DNA from: Nocardioides campestrisoli
Lineage (GTDB): Bacteria; Actinomycetota; Actinomycetes; Propionibacteriales; Nocardioidaceae
Assembly (NCBI RefSeq): GCF_013624435.2
Contig: NZ_CP061768.1
Coordinates: forward strand, 1,880,001 to 1,944,000
Length of the DNA stretch: 64,000 nt
Direction of reading: 5' to 3'
The first letter of the stretch is position 1. Every line of letters starts with the position of its first letter. Below, piece after piece: positions 32,773 to 41,563 of this stretch. Made by a program: the position numbers and the translations under genes. The notes under the pieces were generated by a model. That model searched no databases, was not told where the DNA came from, and worked only from the letters and a program-made list of their open reading frames with translations.

Positions 32773-33741
32773 GTGCCCTCCGGAAAGTCCGCCACCCCGG
32801 CCGTCGAGATCGAGGTCGACGACCGCACGGTGCGGGTGAGCAACCCCGACCGGGTCTACTTCCCGGCGAGCGGTGCCACCAAGCTCGACCTGGTGGAGTA
32901 CTACCTGAGTGTGGGCCCGGGGATCGTCAACGCGCTCGAGGAGCGGCCGTGCATGCTGCACCGCTTCCCCAAGGGGCTGGCGGGGGAGAAGGTGCACCAG
33001 AAGCGGCTGCCCCCGGGCGCGCCGCCCTGGGTGGAGACGGTCGAGCTCTTCTTCCCGCGGTGGAAGCGGACCGCCGACGAGCTCTGCGTCACCGAGCTGG
33101 CCCAGGTGATCTGGGCGGTGCAGATGTCCACGGTGGAGTTCCACCCGTGGAACAGTCGTCGCGCGGACACCGAGAAGCCGGACGAGTGGCGGATCGACCT
33201 GGACCCCGGACCGGCGTCGGACTGGGCCCAGGTGCGCCGGGTGGCGCACGTGGCCCACGAGGTGCTCGACGAGCTGGGTGCCACGGGCTTCCCGAAGACC
33301 AGCGGGGGCCGCGGGATGCACGTCTACGTGCGGATCAGCCCCGACCACGGTTTCGCCGACGTACGCCGGGCCGCCCTCGCCTTCGCCCGCGAGGTCGAGC
33401 GGCGCGCCCCCGAGGACGTGACGACCGCCTGGTGGCGCAAGGACCGCGACCCGGGCGCGCTGTTCGTGGACTACAACCAGAACGCGCGCGACCACACCAT
33501 CGCCGCGGCGTACTCGGTGCGCGGGGTGCCCGAGGCGCGGGTCTCCGCGCCGATCGGATGGGACGAGGTCGACGACGCGGAGCCGGACGACTTCACGATC
33601 TTCACCGTGCCCGCGAGGTTCGCCGAGATCGGCGACCTGCACGCCTCCATCGACGAGCACGTCTTCGACCTCGCACCCCTCCTGGAGTGGGCCGACCGGG
33701 ACGAGTCGGAGGGCGCGGAGCCGCCCGCGGAGCCGGACTGA
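32773..33741 (+). CDS. stand-alone LigD-type polymerase/primase domain protein
   Basis: This 322-residue protein corresponds to the PolDom module of LigD, the archaeo-eukaryotic primase-like polymerase of bacterial non-homologous end joining. Visible motifs are MLHRFPKG near the N-terminus, the metal-binding Asp pair in [19 protein letters not shown], and [18 protein letters not shown] with a further acidic residue. No ligase or phosphoesterase domain is fused, and no ku gene is nearby. It could fill gaps or add ribonucleotides at breaks with a ligase encoded elsewhere. Confidence 0.88.
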   Translation: MPSGKSATPAVEIEVDDRTVRVSNPDRVYFPASGATKLDLVEYYLSVGPGIVNALEERPCMLHRFPKGLAGEKVHQKRLPPGAPPWVETVELFFPRWKRTADELCVTELAQVIWAVQMSTVEFHPWNSRRADTEKPDEWRIDLDPGPASDWAQVRRVAHVAHEVLDELGATGFPKTSGGRGMHVYVRISPDHGFADVRRAALAFAREVERRAPEDVTTAWWRKDRDPGALFVDYNQNARDHTIAAAYSVRGVPEARVSAPIGWDEVDDAEPDDFTIFTVPARFAEIGDLHASIDEHVFDLAPLLEWADRDESEGAEPPAEPD

Positions 33742-33749
33742 GCCGCACC

Positions 33750-33755
33750 TACGAT
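33750..33755 (+). promoter_or_regulatory. -10 box of a leaderless rpe promoter
   Basis: TACGAT ends 6 nt before the GTG at 33762. Leaderless geometry favours this GTG over one at 33756. Confidence 0.45.
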
Positions 33756-33761
33756 GTGCGG

Positions 33762-34427
33762 GTGGGAATCCAGATCACACCGAGCATCCTGAACGCCGAC
33801 CTCGCCGCGCTGGGAGCGGAGGTGGCCCGGATCGGCAGCGCCGACTGGGTGCACGTGGACGTGATGGACAACCACTTCGTGCCCAACCTGACCCTCGGCC
33901 TGCCGGTGGTCGAGAGCCTGGCCAAGCACACCGACCTTCCGCTCGACGCGCACCTGATGATCGAGGACCCGGACCGGTGGGCGCCGGCGTACGCCGAGGC
34001 CGGCTGCAGCTCGGTCACCTTCCACGTCGAGGCGGCCAAGGCCCCGGTGCGGCTGGCCCGCGAGATCCGGGCGCAGGGCGCCCGGGCCAGCATGGCGCTC
34101 AAGCCGGCCACCCCGGTCGAGCCCTACGAGGCGCTCCTGCCCGAGCTCGACATGTTGCTGATCATGACCGTCGAGCCCGGCTTCGGTGGGCAGAAGTTCC
34201 TCGACCTGTGCCTGCCCAAGATCAGGACCGCCCGCGCGCTGATGGCCAAGCACGGGGTGCAGACCTGGCTCCAGGTCGACGGGGGAGTCAGCCTGGAGAC
34301 CATCGAGCGCTGCGCCGAGGCCGGCGCCGACGTCTTCGTGGCCGGCTCGGCCGTCTACTCCGCCGAGGACCCGGACGCGATGGTCCGCGACCTCAAGGCG
34401 AAGGCGGAGGCGGCCTCCGCCCTCTGA
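33762..34427 (+). CDS. rpe: ribulose-phosphate 3-epimerase
   Basis: This 221-residue TIM-barrel enzyme interconverts ribulose 5-phosphate and xylulose 5-phosphate. Family motifs are [25 protein letters not shown] with metal-binding His/Asp, [16 protein letters not shown] and VDGGV, the latter with catalytic Asp. Length is typical. The start is set by the leaderless promoter. It also supplies the pentose-phosphate pool feeding the neighbouring riboflavin and histidine genes. Confidence 0.96.
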   Translation: MGIQITPSILNADLAALGAEVARIGSADWVHVDVMDNHFVPNLTLGLPVVESLAKHTDLPLDAHLMIEDPDRWAPAYAEAGCSSVTFHVEAAKAPVRLAREIRAQGARASMALKPATPVEPYEALLPELDMLLIMTVEPGFGGQKFLDLCLPKIRTARALMAKHGVQTWLQVDGGVSLETIERCAEAGADVFVAGSAVYSAEDPDAMVRDLKAKAEAASAL

Positions 34428-34449
34428 GGCCCGGGTCCCTGCAGCGCGG

Positions 34450-35445
34450 TCAGCGCGCGGGGATCTCCCGGAAGGTCGCGGCGCCGTCGGTGGAGACGTA
34501 GAGCCGGTCGTCCCAGGTCGTCACCCACACCACGCCACCGCCCTCGGGGCTCGCCCCGACGCCCACGGCCGAAGGCCAGCCGTGCTCGGTGGGCAGCAGC
34601 GGCGGGTCGAAAGTGGGAACCAGCTCTGTGTACGACGACCAGTCGCCCCCCAGGCTGACCCAAAGGCCGTGATGCCGCGGCGAAGGGTCGCCACGTCGGT
34701 CGTCGGAGAAGTTACTGAGCAGGACCAGCAGACGCCCGCCGGGCAGGACCGCCTCGCCGCTGACGTACGCCATCTCCCCGTCGAACCTCGGCACGTCGAA
34801 GCGCCGCCACGTCGCGCCGCGGTCGGTCGACCGGGCGACGGCCTGGAACGGGAAGAGCGTGGCCCCGTCGCCCCCGCCGACCACCGCGCGCACCCGGTCC
34901 ACCGTCGTGTGCGCGGGTGACTGGAGCAGGCCCTCGAGCTCGGCGAGGTCGGGACGCGGCCCGGGGGGAGTGGGGACCGGGAACCACTCGTAGCCCGTCC
35001 GCTCGCTCAGCCGCGCGTACTGCGCCGTGGCGAAGCCGTCGGTGCTGGAGGCCACGGCCCGCTCGGCCGGCCGGTCCGGCCGTCCCCACCACGTGTCGAC
35101 CGCGAACCCGCCCTCGCCGCGGACCACCCACACGCCGTTGAGGGACGACCGCGGGTCGTCCACCACCTGCCGGGGGGACCGGGGTGTCGGCCGGGCAGGA
35201 GGAGTCGGCGTCCGGTCGCCCGGGGGTGGGGTGTCCTCTGCCTCGGACGGTGCCGGCTGGGGAGTGCTCAATGCCGACCGCGTGCCGGAGGACGCGGCCC
35301 CGGCCTCGGTCCCGGCGCTGATCCGCGTGGAGCAGCCGGCCAGCAGCGTCGCGGTCAGCACAGCCGAGATCAGCGCGACCGGGACCAGGCGCGCGGCGGG
35401 CGGAGAGGACAGGGTGGTCATCGACCACGGCCGACGTGGTCGCAT
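34450..35445 (-). CDS. lipoprotein with sialidase/BNR-like repeats
   Basis: This 331-residue protein has a lipoprotein signal peptide ending in the lipobox LLAGC (Cys38), a Pro/Thr/Ser-rich spacer to about residue 95, and a C-terminal region with Asp-box-like motifs (RSTDRGATWRRF, VSTDGAATFREI) typical of beta-propellers. It should be anchored outside the membrane; function is unknown. The ATG at 35445 follows a -10 box by 7 nt; an internal ATG at 35421 is an alternative. It is convergent to rpe and divergent from the rib operon. Confidence 0.75.
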   Translation of the reverse strand: MRPRRPWSMTTLSSPPAARLVPVALISAVLTATLLAGCSTRISAGTEAGAASSGTRSALSTPQPAPSEAEDTPPPGDRTPTPPARPTPRSPRQVVDDPRSSLNGVWVVRGEGGFAVDTWWGRPDRPAERAVASSTDGFATAQYARLSERTGYEWFPVPTPPGPRPDLAELEGLLQSPAHTTVDRVRAVVGGGDGATLFPFQAVARSTDRGATWRRFDVPRFDGEMAYVSGEAVLPGGRLLVLLSNFSDDRRGDPSPRHHGLWVSLGGDWSSYTELVPTFDPPLLPTEHGWPSAVGVGASPEGGGVVWVTTWDDRLYVSTDGAATFREIPAR

Positions 35446-35452
35446 GGAGCGG

Positions 35453-35458
35453 AGACTA
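35453..35458 (-). promoter_or_regulatory. -10 box of a leaderless promoter for the lipoprotein gene
   Basis: Reading the minus strand, TAGTCT ends 7 nt before the ATG at 35445. Confidence 0.5.
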
Positions 35459-35600
35459 GGGCGGCCCGTGTCCCGCTGTCATCACCCGTCGAGACAAGAG
35501 CCCGGGCTCCTCGGGTCGCCCGCCCCTGACCCGCATCTGGACACCCGCGGTGCCCCCGTGACCTGTGTGGCAGAGTTGGGCCTGCAAGAGCAAAAGAGCT

Positions 35601-35752
35601 CGCGTGCTCTGGGGGCGGTGAAACTCCGCACCGGCGGTGACTGGAAGAAGCTTGCTTCGACCGGAAGTCCGCGACCCGGCCACCACCAGTGGTCGGTTGA
35701 CCAGGTGAAATTCCTGGACCGACGGTCAAAGTCCGGATGAGAAGACGCACGC
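35601..35752 (+). ncRNA. FMN riboswitch (RFN element)
   Basis: All conserved blocks are in order: GGTGAAACTCC, ACCGGCGGT, AGTCCGCGACCC, a variable hairpin (CCACCACCAGTGG region), GGTGAAATTCCTGGACC, GACGGTCAAAGTCCGGATG and GAGAAGA. The closing helix P1 pairs GCGTG (35602-35606) with CACGC (35748-35752). It senses FMN. The 85 nt between it and ribD contain GGTCCGGTCG, able to pair with CGACGGACC just before the GGGAGAG ribosome binding site, and a CTCCTCC anti-Shine-Dalgarno candidate; with no U-run, control of translation is more likely than termination. Confidence 0.95.
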
Positions 35753-35837
35753 AGATCTCCGTAGGTCCGGTCGTCCCCGTGGCGACTGCTCCTCCGAGAT
35801 CGCGCCCCCAGGAGTCCGCGACGGACCCGGGAGAGCG

Positions 35838-36884
35838 ATGACAGCCACACACGCCGAGCAGCAGGCGATGCTGCGCGCGCTGGCGCTCGCCGCGAGCCCG
35901 GGAGTCCCGCTCGGTCCCAACCCGCGGGTGGGCTGCGTGCTTCTCGACGACGGACAGGTCGTGGCCGAGGGCTTCCACCGCGGCGCCGGCACGCCCCACG
36001 CGGAGGCCGACGCACTGGCCCGTGCCGGCGCGGCGGCGCGTGGGGCCACTGCGGTGGTCACTCTCGAGCCCTGCAACCACACCGGTCGCACCGGACCCTG
36101 CGCCCAGGCCCTGGTCGAGGCCGGCGTCCGCCGGGTGGTCTTCGCCCAGTCCGACCCCAACCCGCAGGCCAGCGGCGGGGCCGAGACCCTGCGCGCGGCC
36201 GGGGTCGAGGTGCTCGCCGGGGTGCTGGCGCAGGAGGCCCGCGCGGTCAACGAGGTGTGGACCTTCGCCTGGGAGCACGGTCGCCCGTTCGTCACCTGGA
36301 AGTTCGCCACCACCCTGGACGGCCGCAGTGCCGCCGCCGACGGCACGAGCCGCTGGGTCAGCTCCGCGGCCTCCCGGCTCGACACGCACCGGTTGCGGGC
36401 GCTGAGCGACACCGTTCTGGTCGGCACCCGCACCGTCCAGGTCGATGACCCGAGGCTGACGGTGCGCGACGAGCACGACCGGCCGGTCCCCGAGCAGCCG
36501 CTGCGGGCCGTGATGGGCCTGCGCGACCTGCCCGAGGACCGCCGGGTCTTCGACGACTCCGCCCGCACGGTGCGGCTGCTGACCCGCGACCCCGCCGAGG
36601 CGCTCACCGAGCTCTTCGCGCTCGAGCGCCGGCACGTCTTCCTGGAGGGCGGGCCCACCCTGGCCGCCGCCTTCCTCACCGCCGGCCTGGTGGACGAGGT
36701 GGTCGCCTACGTCGCCCCGATGCTGCTGGGCTCCGGCCGCGCCGCCGTCGCCGACCTGGGCGTCACCACCCTCGCCGACGCGTTGCGCCTCGACGTCACC
36801 GACGTCGCCGTGCTCGGGGAGGGCCCCGAGCGCAACGTCCGCCTGACCATGGCGCCCCCACGATCCCCACGAGAGGACCTCTGA
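35838..36884 (+). CDS. ribD: bifunctional diaminohydroxyphosphoribosylaminopyrimidine deaminase / reductase
   Basis: This 348-residue enzyme performs deamination and side-chain reduction in riboflavin synthesis. The N-terminal deaminase has PNPRVGCVL, the zinc motif HAEADAL and LEPCNHTGRTGPC. The C-terminal reductase starts at WKFATTLDGRSAAADG with VGTRTVQVDDPRLTVR and ends with LEGGPTLAAAFL. ATG 35838 lies after GGGAGAG. It heads the rib operon under the FMN riboswitch. Confidence 0.97.
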   Translation: MTATHAEQQAMLRALALAASPGVPLGPNPRVGCVLLDDGQVVAEGFHRGAGTPHAEADALARAGAAARGATAVVTLEPCNHTGRTGPCAQALVEAGVRRVVFAQSDPNPQASGGAETLRAAGVEVLAGVLAQEARAVNEVWTFAWEHGRPFVTWKFATTLDGRSAAADGTSRWVSSAASRLDTHRLRALSDTVLVGTRTVQVDDPRLTVRDEHDRPVPEQPLRAVMGLRDLPEDRRVFDDSARTVRLLTRDPAEALTELFALERRHVFLEGGPTLAAAFLTAGLVDEVVAYVAPMLLGSGRAAVADLGVTTLADALRLDVTDVAVLGEGPERNVRLTMAPPRSPREDL

Positions 36885-36885
36885 G

Positions 36886-37515
36886 ATGTTCACCGGAATC
36901 GTCGAGGAGCTCGGCACCGTGCACGCCGTGCTCGACCAGGGCGACGCCCTGCGACTCACCATCCGGGCCGCCACGGTGCTGGACGACGTCCACCTGGGTG
37001 ACTCGATCGCGGTCAACGGCTGCTGCCTGACCGTGAGCGAGACCGGCTCCTCTGGCGAGCAGGGGACGGTCGACCTGTGGACCGCCGACCTGATGCAGGA
37101 GACCCTGCAGCGCACCAGCCTGGCCGGCGTCGGGCCGGGTGACCGGGTGAACCTCGAGCGCGCGGTCACCGCCGACAAGCGGCTCGGCGGGCACATCGTC
37201 CAGGGCCACGTCGACGGCGTGGGCGAGGTGCTCATCCGCACGCCCAGCGAGCACTGGGAGGTCGTGGAGATCTCGATGCCGCCCGAGCTGGGCCCGTTCC
37301 TGGTGGAGAAGGGGTCGATCACCGTCGACGGCGTCAGCCTCACCCTGGTCGACGTCGGCGAGGCCAGCTTCACCGTCAGCCTGATCCCCGAGACCCTGGC
37401 CCGGACCACCCTGGGCTTCCGGCAGCCCGGGGACCGGGTCAACCTGGAGACCGACGTGATCGCCAAGCACGTGGCCAAGCTCGTCCGCGCCTACCTGCCG
37501 GGGGAGCGCGCATGA
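36886..37515 (+). CDS. ribE: riboflavin synthase (alpha subunit)
   Basis: This 209-residue enzyme dismutates two molecules of dimethylribityllumazine into riboflavin. Two lumazine-binding repeats are seen: [12 protein letters not shown]...[11 protein letters not shown] and [14 protein letters not shown]...[11 protein letters not shown]. It follows ribD directly and overlaps ribM by 4 nt. Confidence 0.97.
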   Translation: MFTGIVEELGTVHAVLDQGDALRLTIRAATVLDDVHLGDSIAVNGCCLTVSETGSSGEQGTVDLWTADLMQETLQRTSLAGVGPGDRVNLERAVTADKRLGGHIVQGHVDGVGEVLIRTPSEHWEVVEISMPPELGPFLVEKGSITVDGVSLTLVDVGEASFTVSLIPETLARTTLGFRQPGDRVNLETDVIAKHVAKLVRAYLPGERA

Positions 37516-38237
37516 TGACGCTGCTGGAGTGGCTGACCTCGGGCACCATCGCGGTGCCCGGCGGCAGCCTGAGCGCGCCCGAGGTGATCGGCAACGTCTT
37601 CGGGCTGATGAGCGCCGTCCTGGGGATGCGGCGGTACGTCTGGGCCTGGCCGGTGGGCCTGGTCGGCAACGTCCTGCTCTTCGGGGTCTTCGCCACCGGC
37701 GAGCTGAGCAACGTCGTCTCCGAGCCGTTGTGGGGGCAGGCGGGGCGACAGGTCTTCTTCGCCGCCGTCAGCCTCTACGGCTGGGTCCGCTGGAGCCGGG
37801 CCCGCCGGGCCGGTGGCGCCGCGGACGGCGGGGCGATCACGCCTCGCTGGGCCACCTGGGGCGAGCGCGGCCAGCTGCTCGTCGCCGGCCTCGTCGGGTA
37901 CGCCGTGGCGTACTGGGCGCTGACCCGGCTCGGCTCCTGGGGCCCGGCGACGGAGGCATGGATCCTCGCCGGCTCGATGCTGGCGACCTGGGGGATGGCC
38001 CGCGGGTGGGTGGAGTTCTGGCTGGTCTGGGTGCTGGTCGACGTCGTCGGGGTCACCACCCTGATGCAGGCCGGCTACTACCCGACCGCCGTCATGTACC
38101 TGGTCTACGCCGCCTTCGTGGTGCTCGGCTTCGTCGTCTGGTGGCGGGCCGCCCGGCGGGCGGACCAGCAAGAGGAGTCCCCGGAAGGGGACCGTTCGCT
38201 GCCGGCATCGGCAGCAGGAGAAGGAGTGCGCGCGTGA
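37512..38237 (+). CDS. ribM: PnuC-family transporter, probable riboflavin importer RibM
   Basis: This 241-residue membrane protein has about seven hydrophobic helices and PnuC-family features: [34 protein letters not shown] near the N-terminus and the [12 protein letters not shown] segment near the C-terminus. PnuC proteins carry nicotinamide riboside, but members located in riboflavin operons (RibM/PnuX) carry riboflavin; its place behind the FMN riboswitch between ribE and ribBA supports that. The polar C-terminal tail is encoded by two strong hairpins (38177-38215). It overlaps ribBA by 4 nt. Confidence 0.88.
   Translation: MMTLLEWLTSGTIAVPGGSLSAPEVIGNVFGLMSAVLGMRRYVWAWPVGLVGNVLLFGVFATGELSNVVSEPLWGQAGRQVFFAAVSLYGWVRWSRARRAGGAADGGAITPRWATWGERGQLLVAGLVGYAVAYWALTRLGSWGPATEAWILAGSMLATWGMARGWVEFWLVWVLVDVVGVTTLMQAGYYPTAVMYLVYAAFVVLGFVVWWRAARRADQQEESPEGDRSLPASAAGEGVRA
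38177..38215 (+). promoter_or_regulatory. two tandem perfect hairpins just before ribBA
   Basis: GTCCCC-GGAA-GGGGAC (38177-38192, GNRA-type loop) and GCTGCCG-GCAT-CGGCAGC (38198-38215) are perfect stem-loops 5 nt apart inside the ribM 3' coding end, directly before the AGGAGAAGGAG ribosome binding site of ribBA. They may shield the mRNA or influence ribBA translation. They are not followed by a T-run. Confidence 0.55.
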
Positions 38238-39457
38238 GCATCCGACTGGACAGCGTCGAGCGGGCCGTGGCCGACATCGCCGCCGGCAAGGCGGTGGTGG
38301 TCGTCGACGACGAGGACCGCGAGAACGAGGGCGACATCATCTTCGCCGCCAGCAAGGCGACCCCGGAGCTGATGGCCTTCACCATCCGGCACTCCAGCGG
38401 GGTGATCTGCGTGCCGATGCCCGCCGACATGCTGGACCGGCTGGAGATCCCGCTGATGACGCCGCACAACAAGGACAAGCTCCGTACGGCGTACACGATC
38501 TCGGTGGACGCCCGGGACGGCGTCTCCACCGGGATCTCGGCGGCCGACCGCTCCCACACCGCGCGCGTGCTGGCCGACTCCGCCACCGAGCCGTGGGAGC
38601 TGACCAGGCCCGGTCACGTGTTCCCGCTGCGCTACCGCGAGGGCGGGGTGCTGGTCCGCCGCGGGCACACCGAGGCGGCGGTCGACCTGGCCCGCCTGGC
38701 CGGCCTGACCCCGGCCGGCGTGCTGGTGGAGGTGGTCAACGACGACGGCACCATGAAGCGCGGTCCCGAGCTGCGCGAGTTCGCCGACGAGCACGGTCTG
38801 GCGATGATCTCCATCGAGGACCTCGTCCGCTACCGCCGGCGGCACGAGATTCACGTCGACCGGGTCGCGGTGACCCGGCTGCCGACCCGGCACGGCGACT
38901 TCACCGCGTACGGCTACCGGATCACCATCGACGACTCCGAGCACGTGGCGCTCGTGCACGGCGACATCACCGGGGACGAGCCGGTGCTCACCCGGGTCCA
39001 CTCCGAGTGCCTGACCGGTGACGTCCTGGGCAGCTACCGCTGCGACTGCGGTCCGCAGCTCGAGGAGGCGATGGCCCGGATCGTCGAGGAGGGCCGCGGG
39101 GTCGTGGTCTACCTGCGCGGTCACGAGGGCCGCGGGATCGGGCTGGTGGCCAAGCTCCAGGCGTACGCCCTGCAGGACGAGGGCCGCGACACCGTCGACG
39201 CCAACCTCGACCTCGGCCTGCCGGCGGACGGCCGGCACTACGGCGCCGCCACCCAGGTGCTGCGCGACCTCGGCGTGAGCGCGGTCCGGCTGCTCACCAA
39301 CAACCCGGAGAAGACCCGGAGCCTGGAGGACTTCGGGATCCGGGTCACCGAGCGGGTGCCGCTGACCCCGCACCCCAACGACCACAACCTGGCCTACCTG
39401 ATGACCAAGCGCGACCGGATGGGCCACCACCTTCCCGACCTGGAGGAGCAGTCATGA
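38234..39457 (+). CDS. ribBA: bifunctional 3,4-dihydroxy-2-butanone-4-phosphate synthase / GTP cyclohydrolase II
   Basis: This 407-residue fusion supplies both precursors of riboflavin. The N-terminal RibB domain has [29 protein letters not shown] and [17 protein letters not shown]. The C-terminal RibA domain has [19 protein letters not shown] with three zinc cysteines and [15 protein letters not shown] 38234 overlaps the ribM stop and follows a strong AGGAGAAGGAG. It overlaps ribH by 4 nt. Confidence 0.97.
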   Translation: MSIRLDSVERAVADIAAGKAVVVVDDEDRENEGDIIFAASKATPELMAFTIRHSSGVICVPMPADMLDRLEIPLMTPHNKDKLRTAYTISVDARDGVSTGISAADRSHTARVLADSATEPWELTRPGHVFPLRYREGGVLVRRGHTEAAVDLARLAGLTPAGVLVEVVNDDGTMKRGPELREFADEHGLAMISIEDLVRYRRRHEIHVDRVAVTRLPTRHGDFTAYGYRITIDDSEHVALVHGDITGDEPVLTRVHSECLTGDVLGSYRCDCGPQLEEAMARIVEEGRGVVVYLRGHEGRGIGLVAKLQAYALQDEGRDTVDANLDLGLPADGRHYGAATQVLRDLGVSAVRLLTNNPEKTRSLEDFGIRVTERVPLTPHPNDHNLAYLMTKRDRMGHHLPDLEEQS

Positions 39458-39972
39458 GCGGCGCCGGAGCACCCACCCACGAGCCGGTCGACGGCCGCGA
39501 CCTGAAGGTCGCGGTGGTGGCCGCGAGCTGGCACACCCAGGTCATGGACGGCCTGCTGGCCGGGGCGCGCCGGGCGCTGGCCGACTCCCGGGTGGAGGCG
39601 CCGCTGGAGGTCCGGGTGCCGGGGACCTTCGAGCTGCCCGTCGTCGCGGCGGCGCTGGCCGCCCAGGGGTACGACGCCGTGGTGGCGCTCGGGGTGGTCA
39701 TCCGGGGAGGCACGCCGCACTTCGAGTACGTCTGCTCGGCCGCCACCGACGGGCTCTCCCGGGTCGCGCTGGACCACGGCGTCGCGGTCGGCTTCGGCGT
39801 CCTGACGTGCGACACCGAGGAGCAGGCGCTGGACCGGGCCGGCCTGCCGGGCTCCTCGGAGGACAAGGGGCTGGAGGCGGCGTCTGCCGCCCTGCTCACG
39901 GCACGCACGCTCAAGGACCTGCGCGCAAGGCCGGGGGAGGGCACCGTGGGTGAGTCCCGGCCTACCGCCTAG
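39454..39972 (+). CDS. ribH: 6,7-dimethyl-8-ribityllumazine synthase
   Basis: This 172-residue enzyme condenses the pyrimidine with dihydroxybutanone phosphate. Motifs are [26 protein letters not shown] and [17 protein letters not shown] with the catalytic His, then [12 protein letters not shown]. The usual T in GV.T is kept. It is the last rib gene; its stop codon TAG is part of the -10 box of hisE. Confidence 0.96.
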   Translation: MSGAGAPTHEPVDGRDLKVAVVAASWHTQVMDGLLAGARRALADSRVEAPLEVRVPGTFELPVVAAALAAQGYDAVVALGVVIRGGTPHFEYVCSAATDGLSRVALDHGVAVGFGVLTCDTEEQALDRAGLPGSSEDKGLEAASAALLTARTLKDLRARPGEGTVGESRPTA

Positions 39973-39975
39973 TCT
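39970..39975 (+). promoter_or_regulatory. -10 box of a leaderless hisE promoter embedded in the ribH stop codon
   Basis: TAGTCT begins with the ribH TAG and ends 7 nt before the hisE GTG, so hisE probably has a leaderless transcript independent of the riboswitch. Confidence 0.5.
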
Positions 39976-39982
39976 TGTCGCC

Positions 39983-40246
39983 GTGAAGACGTTCGAAGGT
40001 CTCTGGGACGAGCTCAACGAGCTGGCCCGGACCCGCCCCGAGGGATCCGGAACCGTGCGCGCACTGGACGCCGGGGTCCATACGATCGGCAAGAAGCTGG
40101 TCGAGGAGGCCGCGGAGTCCTGGATGGCCGCCGAGCACGAGGGCAAGGAGCGGACGGCGGAGGAGATCAGCCAGCTGATCTACCACGCGCAGGTCCTCAT
40201 GCTCGCCAGCGGCATCACGCTCGACGACGTCTACGCACACCTGTGA
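39983..40246 (+). CDS. hisE: phosphoribosyl-ATP diphosphatase
   Basis: This 87-residue enzyme hydrolyses phosphoribosyl-ATP, the second step of histidine synthesis. Motifs are [22 protein letters not shown] and [20 protein letters not shown] with the metal-binding Glu residues, then [15 protein letters not shown]. hisG follows 10 nt later; the pair hisE-hisG apart from other his genes is normal for actinobacteria. Confidence 0.95.
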   Translation: MKTFEGLWDELNELARTRPEGSGTVRALDAGVHTIGKKLVEEAAESWMAAEHEGKERTAEEISQLIYHAQVLMLASGITLDDVYAHL

Positions 40247-40256
40247 GGCAGGACCG

Positions 40257-41123
40257 ATGACCGAGACCACCCCCGGGCGGCTGCTGCGCGTCGCGGTGCC
40301 CAACAAGGGCGCGCTGTCGCAGTCCGCCTCGGAGATCCTGCGCGAGTCCGGCTACCGGCAGCGCAGCGACTCCAAGGAGCTCGCCCTCTCCGACCCCGAG
40401 AACGGCGTGGAGTTCTTCTACCTGCGACCCCGTGACATCGCGCTGTACGTCGGTGAGGGCACCCTGGACGTCGGCATCACCGGCCGCGACCTGCTGCTGG
40501 ACTCCGGTGCCCAGGCGCAGGAGACGCTGGCGCTCGGCTTCGGCCGCTCGCGCTTCCACTTCGCCGGCCCGGCCGGGCGCTACACCGACCTGGCCGACCT
40601 GGCAGGCAAGCGGATCGCCACCTCCTACGTGGGGATCGTCCAGCGGTTCCTGGACGAGCACGGCATCGAGGCGACCGTGCTGCGCCTGGACGGGGCCGTG
40701 GAGACCAGCATCCAGCTGGGCGTGGCGGACGTCATCGCCGACGTGGTGGAGACCGGCTCGACGTTGCGCGCCGCCGGCCTGGCCACCTTCGGCGAGGTGA
40801 TCCTGCGCTCGGAGGCGTTGATGATCACCCGTCTCGGCGAGCCGCCGGCTGGCCTGGAGGTCTTCCGGCGTCGGATCGAGGGGGTCCTGGTCGCACGCAG
40901 CTACGTGATGATGGACTACGACATCCGCACCGAGCAGGTGAGCGACGCGGTCGCCCTCACCCCGGGCATCGAGAGCCCCACCGTCTCGCCTCTGCACCGT
41001 GAGGGCTGGGTCGCCGTCCGGGCGATGGTGCCGCGCGAGGGGAGCCAGCGCCTGATGGACCAGCTCTACGACCTGGGTGCCCGCGGCATCCTGCTCACCG
41101 ACGTCCATGCCTGCCGGCTCTGA
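40257..41123 (+). CDS. hisG: ATP phosphoribosyltransferase (long form)
   Basis: This 288-residue enzyme commits PRPP and ATP to histidine synthesis. Motifs are RVAVPNKGALSQSA, the substrate loop YVGEGTLDVGITGRD and DGAVETSIQLGVADVIADVVETGSTLRAAGL-type phosphate-binding region. The C-terminal domain after about residue 210 is the regulatory domain that binds histidine, so no HisZ is needed. The start has AGGCAGGA before it. It overlaps the next gene by 17 nt. Confidence 0.96.
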   Translation: MTETTPGRLLRVAVPNKGALSQSASEILRESGYRQRSDSKELALSDPENGVEFFYLRPRDIALYVGEGTLDVGITGRDLLLDSGAQAQETLALGFGRSRFHFAGPAGRYTDLADLAGKRIATSYVGIVQRFLDEHGIEATVLRLDGAVETSIQLGVADVIADVVETGSTLRAAGLATFGEVILRSEALMITRLGEPPAGLEVFRRRIEGVLVARSYVMMDYDIRTEQVSDAVALTPGIESPTVSPLHREGWVAVRAMVPREGSQRLMDQLYDLGARGILLTDVHACRL

Positions 41124-41547
41124 CCCGACGCTGCCCAGGACCTGGCGCCCGCTGGGGGTCAGGCTGGCGGCGACGGCCTGCGGCGTGCTCCTCGTCGTGG
41201 TGTGCACGTTCGCCTGGTTCGGCTTCGACGAGTCGATCCGCGCCAAGTTCACGCTCTTCCAGAAGAGCACGATCTTCGTGCTGGCCGCGATGGTGCTCTC
41301 GGTGGGCCACGCGCTCGCCCGGTCCCGCGTGGTCGCGCGCGAGGACGGGCTGCTGGTGGTCAACGGCTACCGCCGCCGTCACTTCACGTGGCCCGAGGTG
41401 ATCGCGGTCCGGATGCCGCAGGGTGCCCCTTGGGCCTCGCTCGACCTCAGCGACGGCACGTCGGTCGCGGTGATGGGGATCCAGGGCTCCGACGGTGCCC
41501 GCGCCACCGCGGCGGTGCGCGAGCTCCGCGGCTATCTCGACCGCTGA
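41107..41547 (+). CDS. small membrane protein with bacterial PH-like domain
   Basis: This 146-residue protein has two transmembrane helices (LAATACGVLLVVVCTFAWF and STIFVLAAMVLSVGHALA) and a C-terminal soluble part resembling bacterial PH domains (EDGLLVVNGYRRRHFTWPEVIAVRMP...ASLDLSDG). Proteins of this kind often follow hisG in Nocardioides-like genomes, but function is unknown. It starts inside the hisG end and is convergent with the next gene. Confidence 0.75.
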   Translation: MPAGSDPTLPRTWRPLGVRLAATACGVLLVVVCTFAWFGFDESIRAKFTLFQKSTIFVLAAMVLSVGHALARSRVVAREDGLLVVNGYRRRHFTWPEVIAVRMPQGAPWASLDLSDGTSVAVMGIQGSDGARATAAVRELRGYLDR

Positions 41548-41563
41548 GCCGGGCGCCCCGGGC

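Noticed and set aside
35446..35600. Gene between the lipoprotein and the FMN riboswitch
   Set aside because: No frame with family similarity or codon pattern is present; the stretch should hold the rib promoter, but no convincing -35/-10 pair could be chosen.
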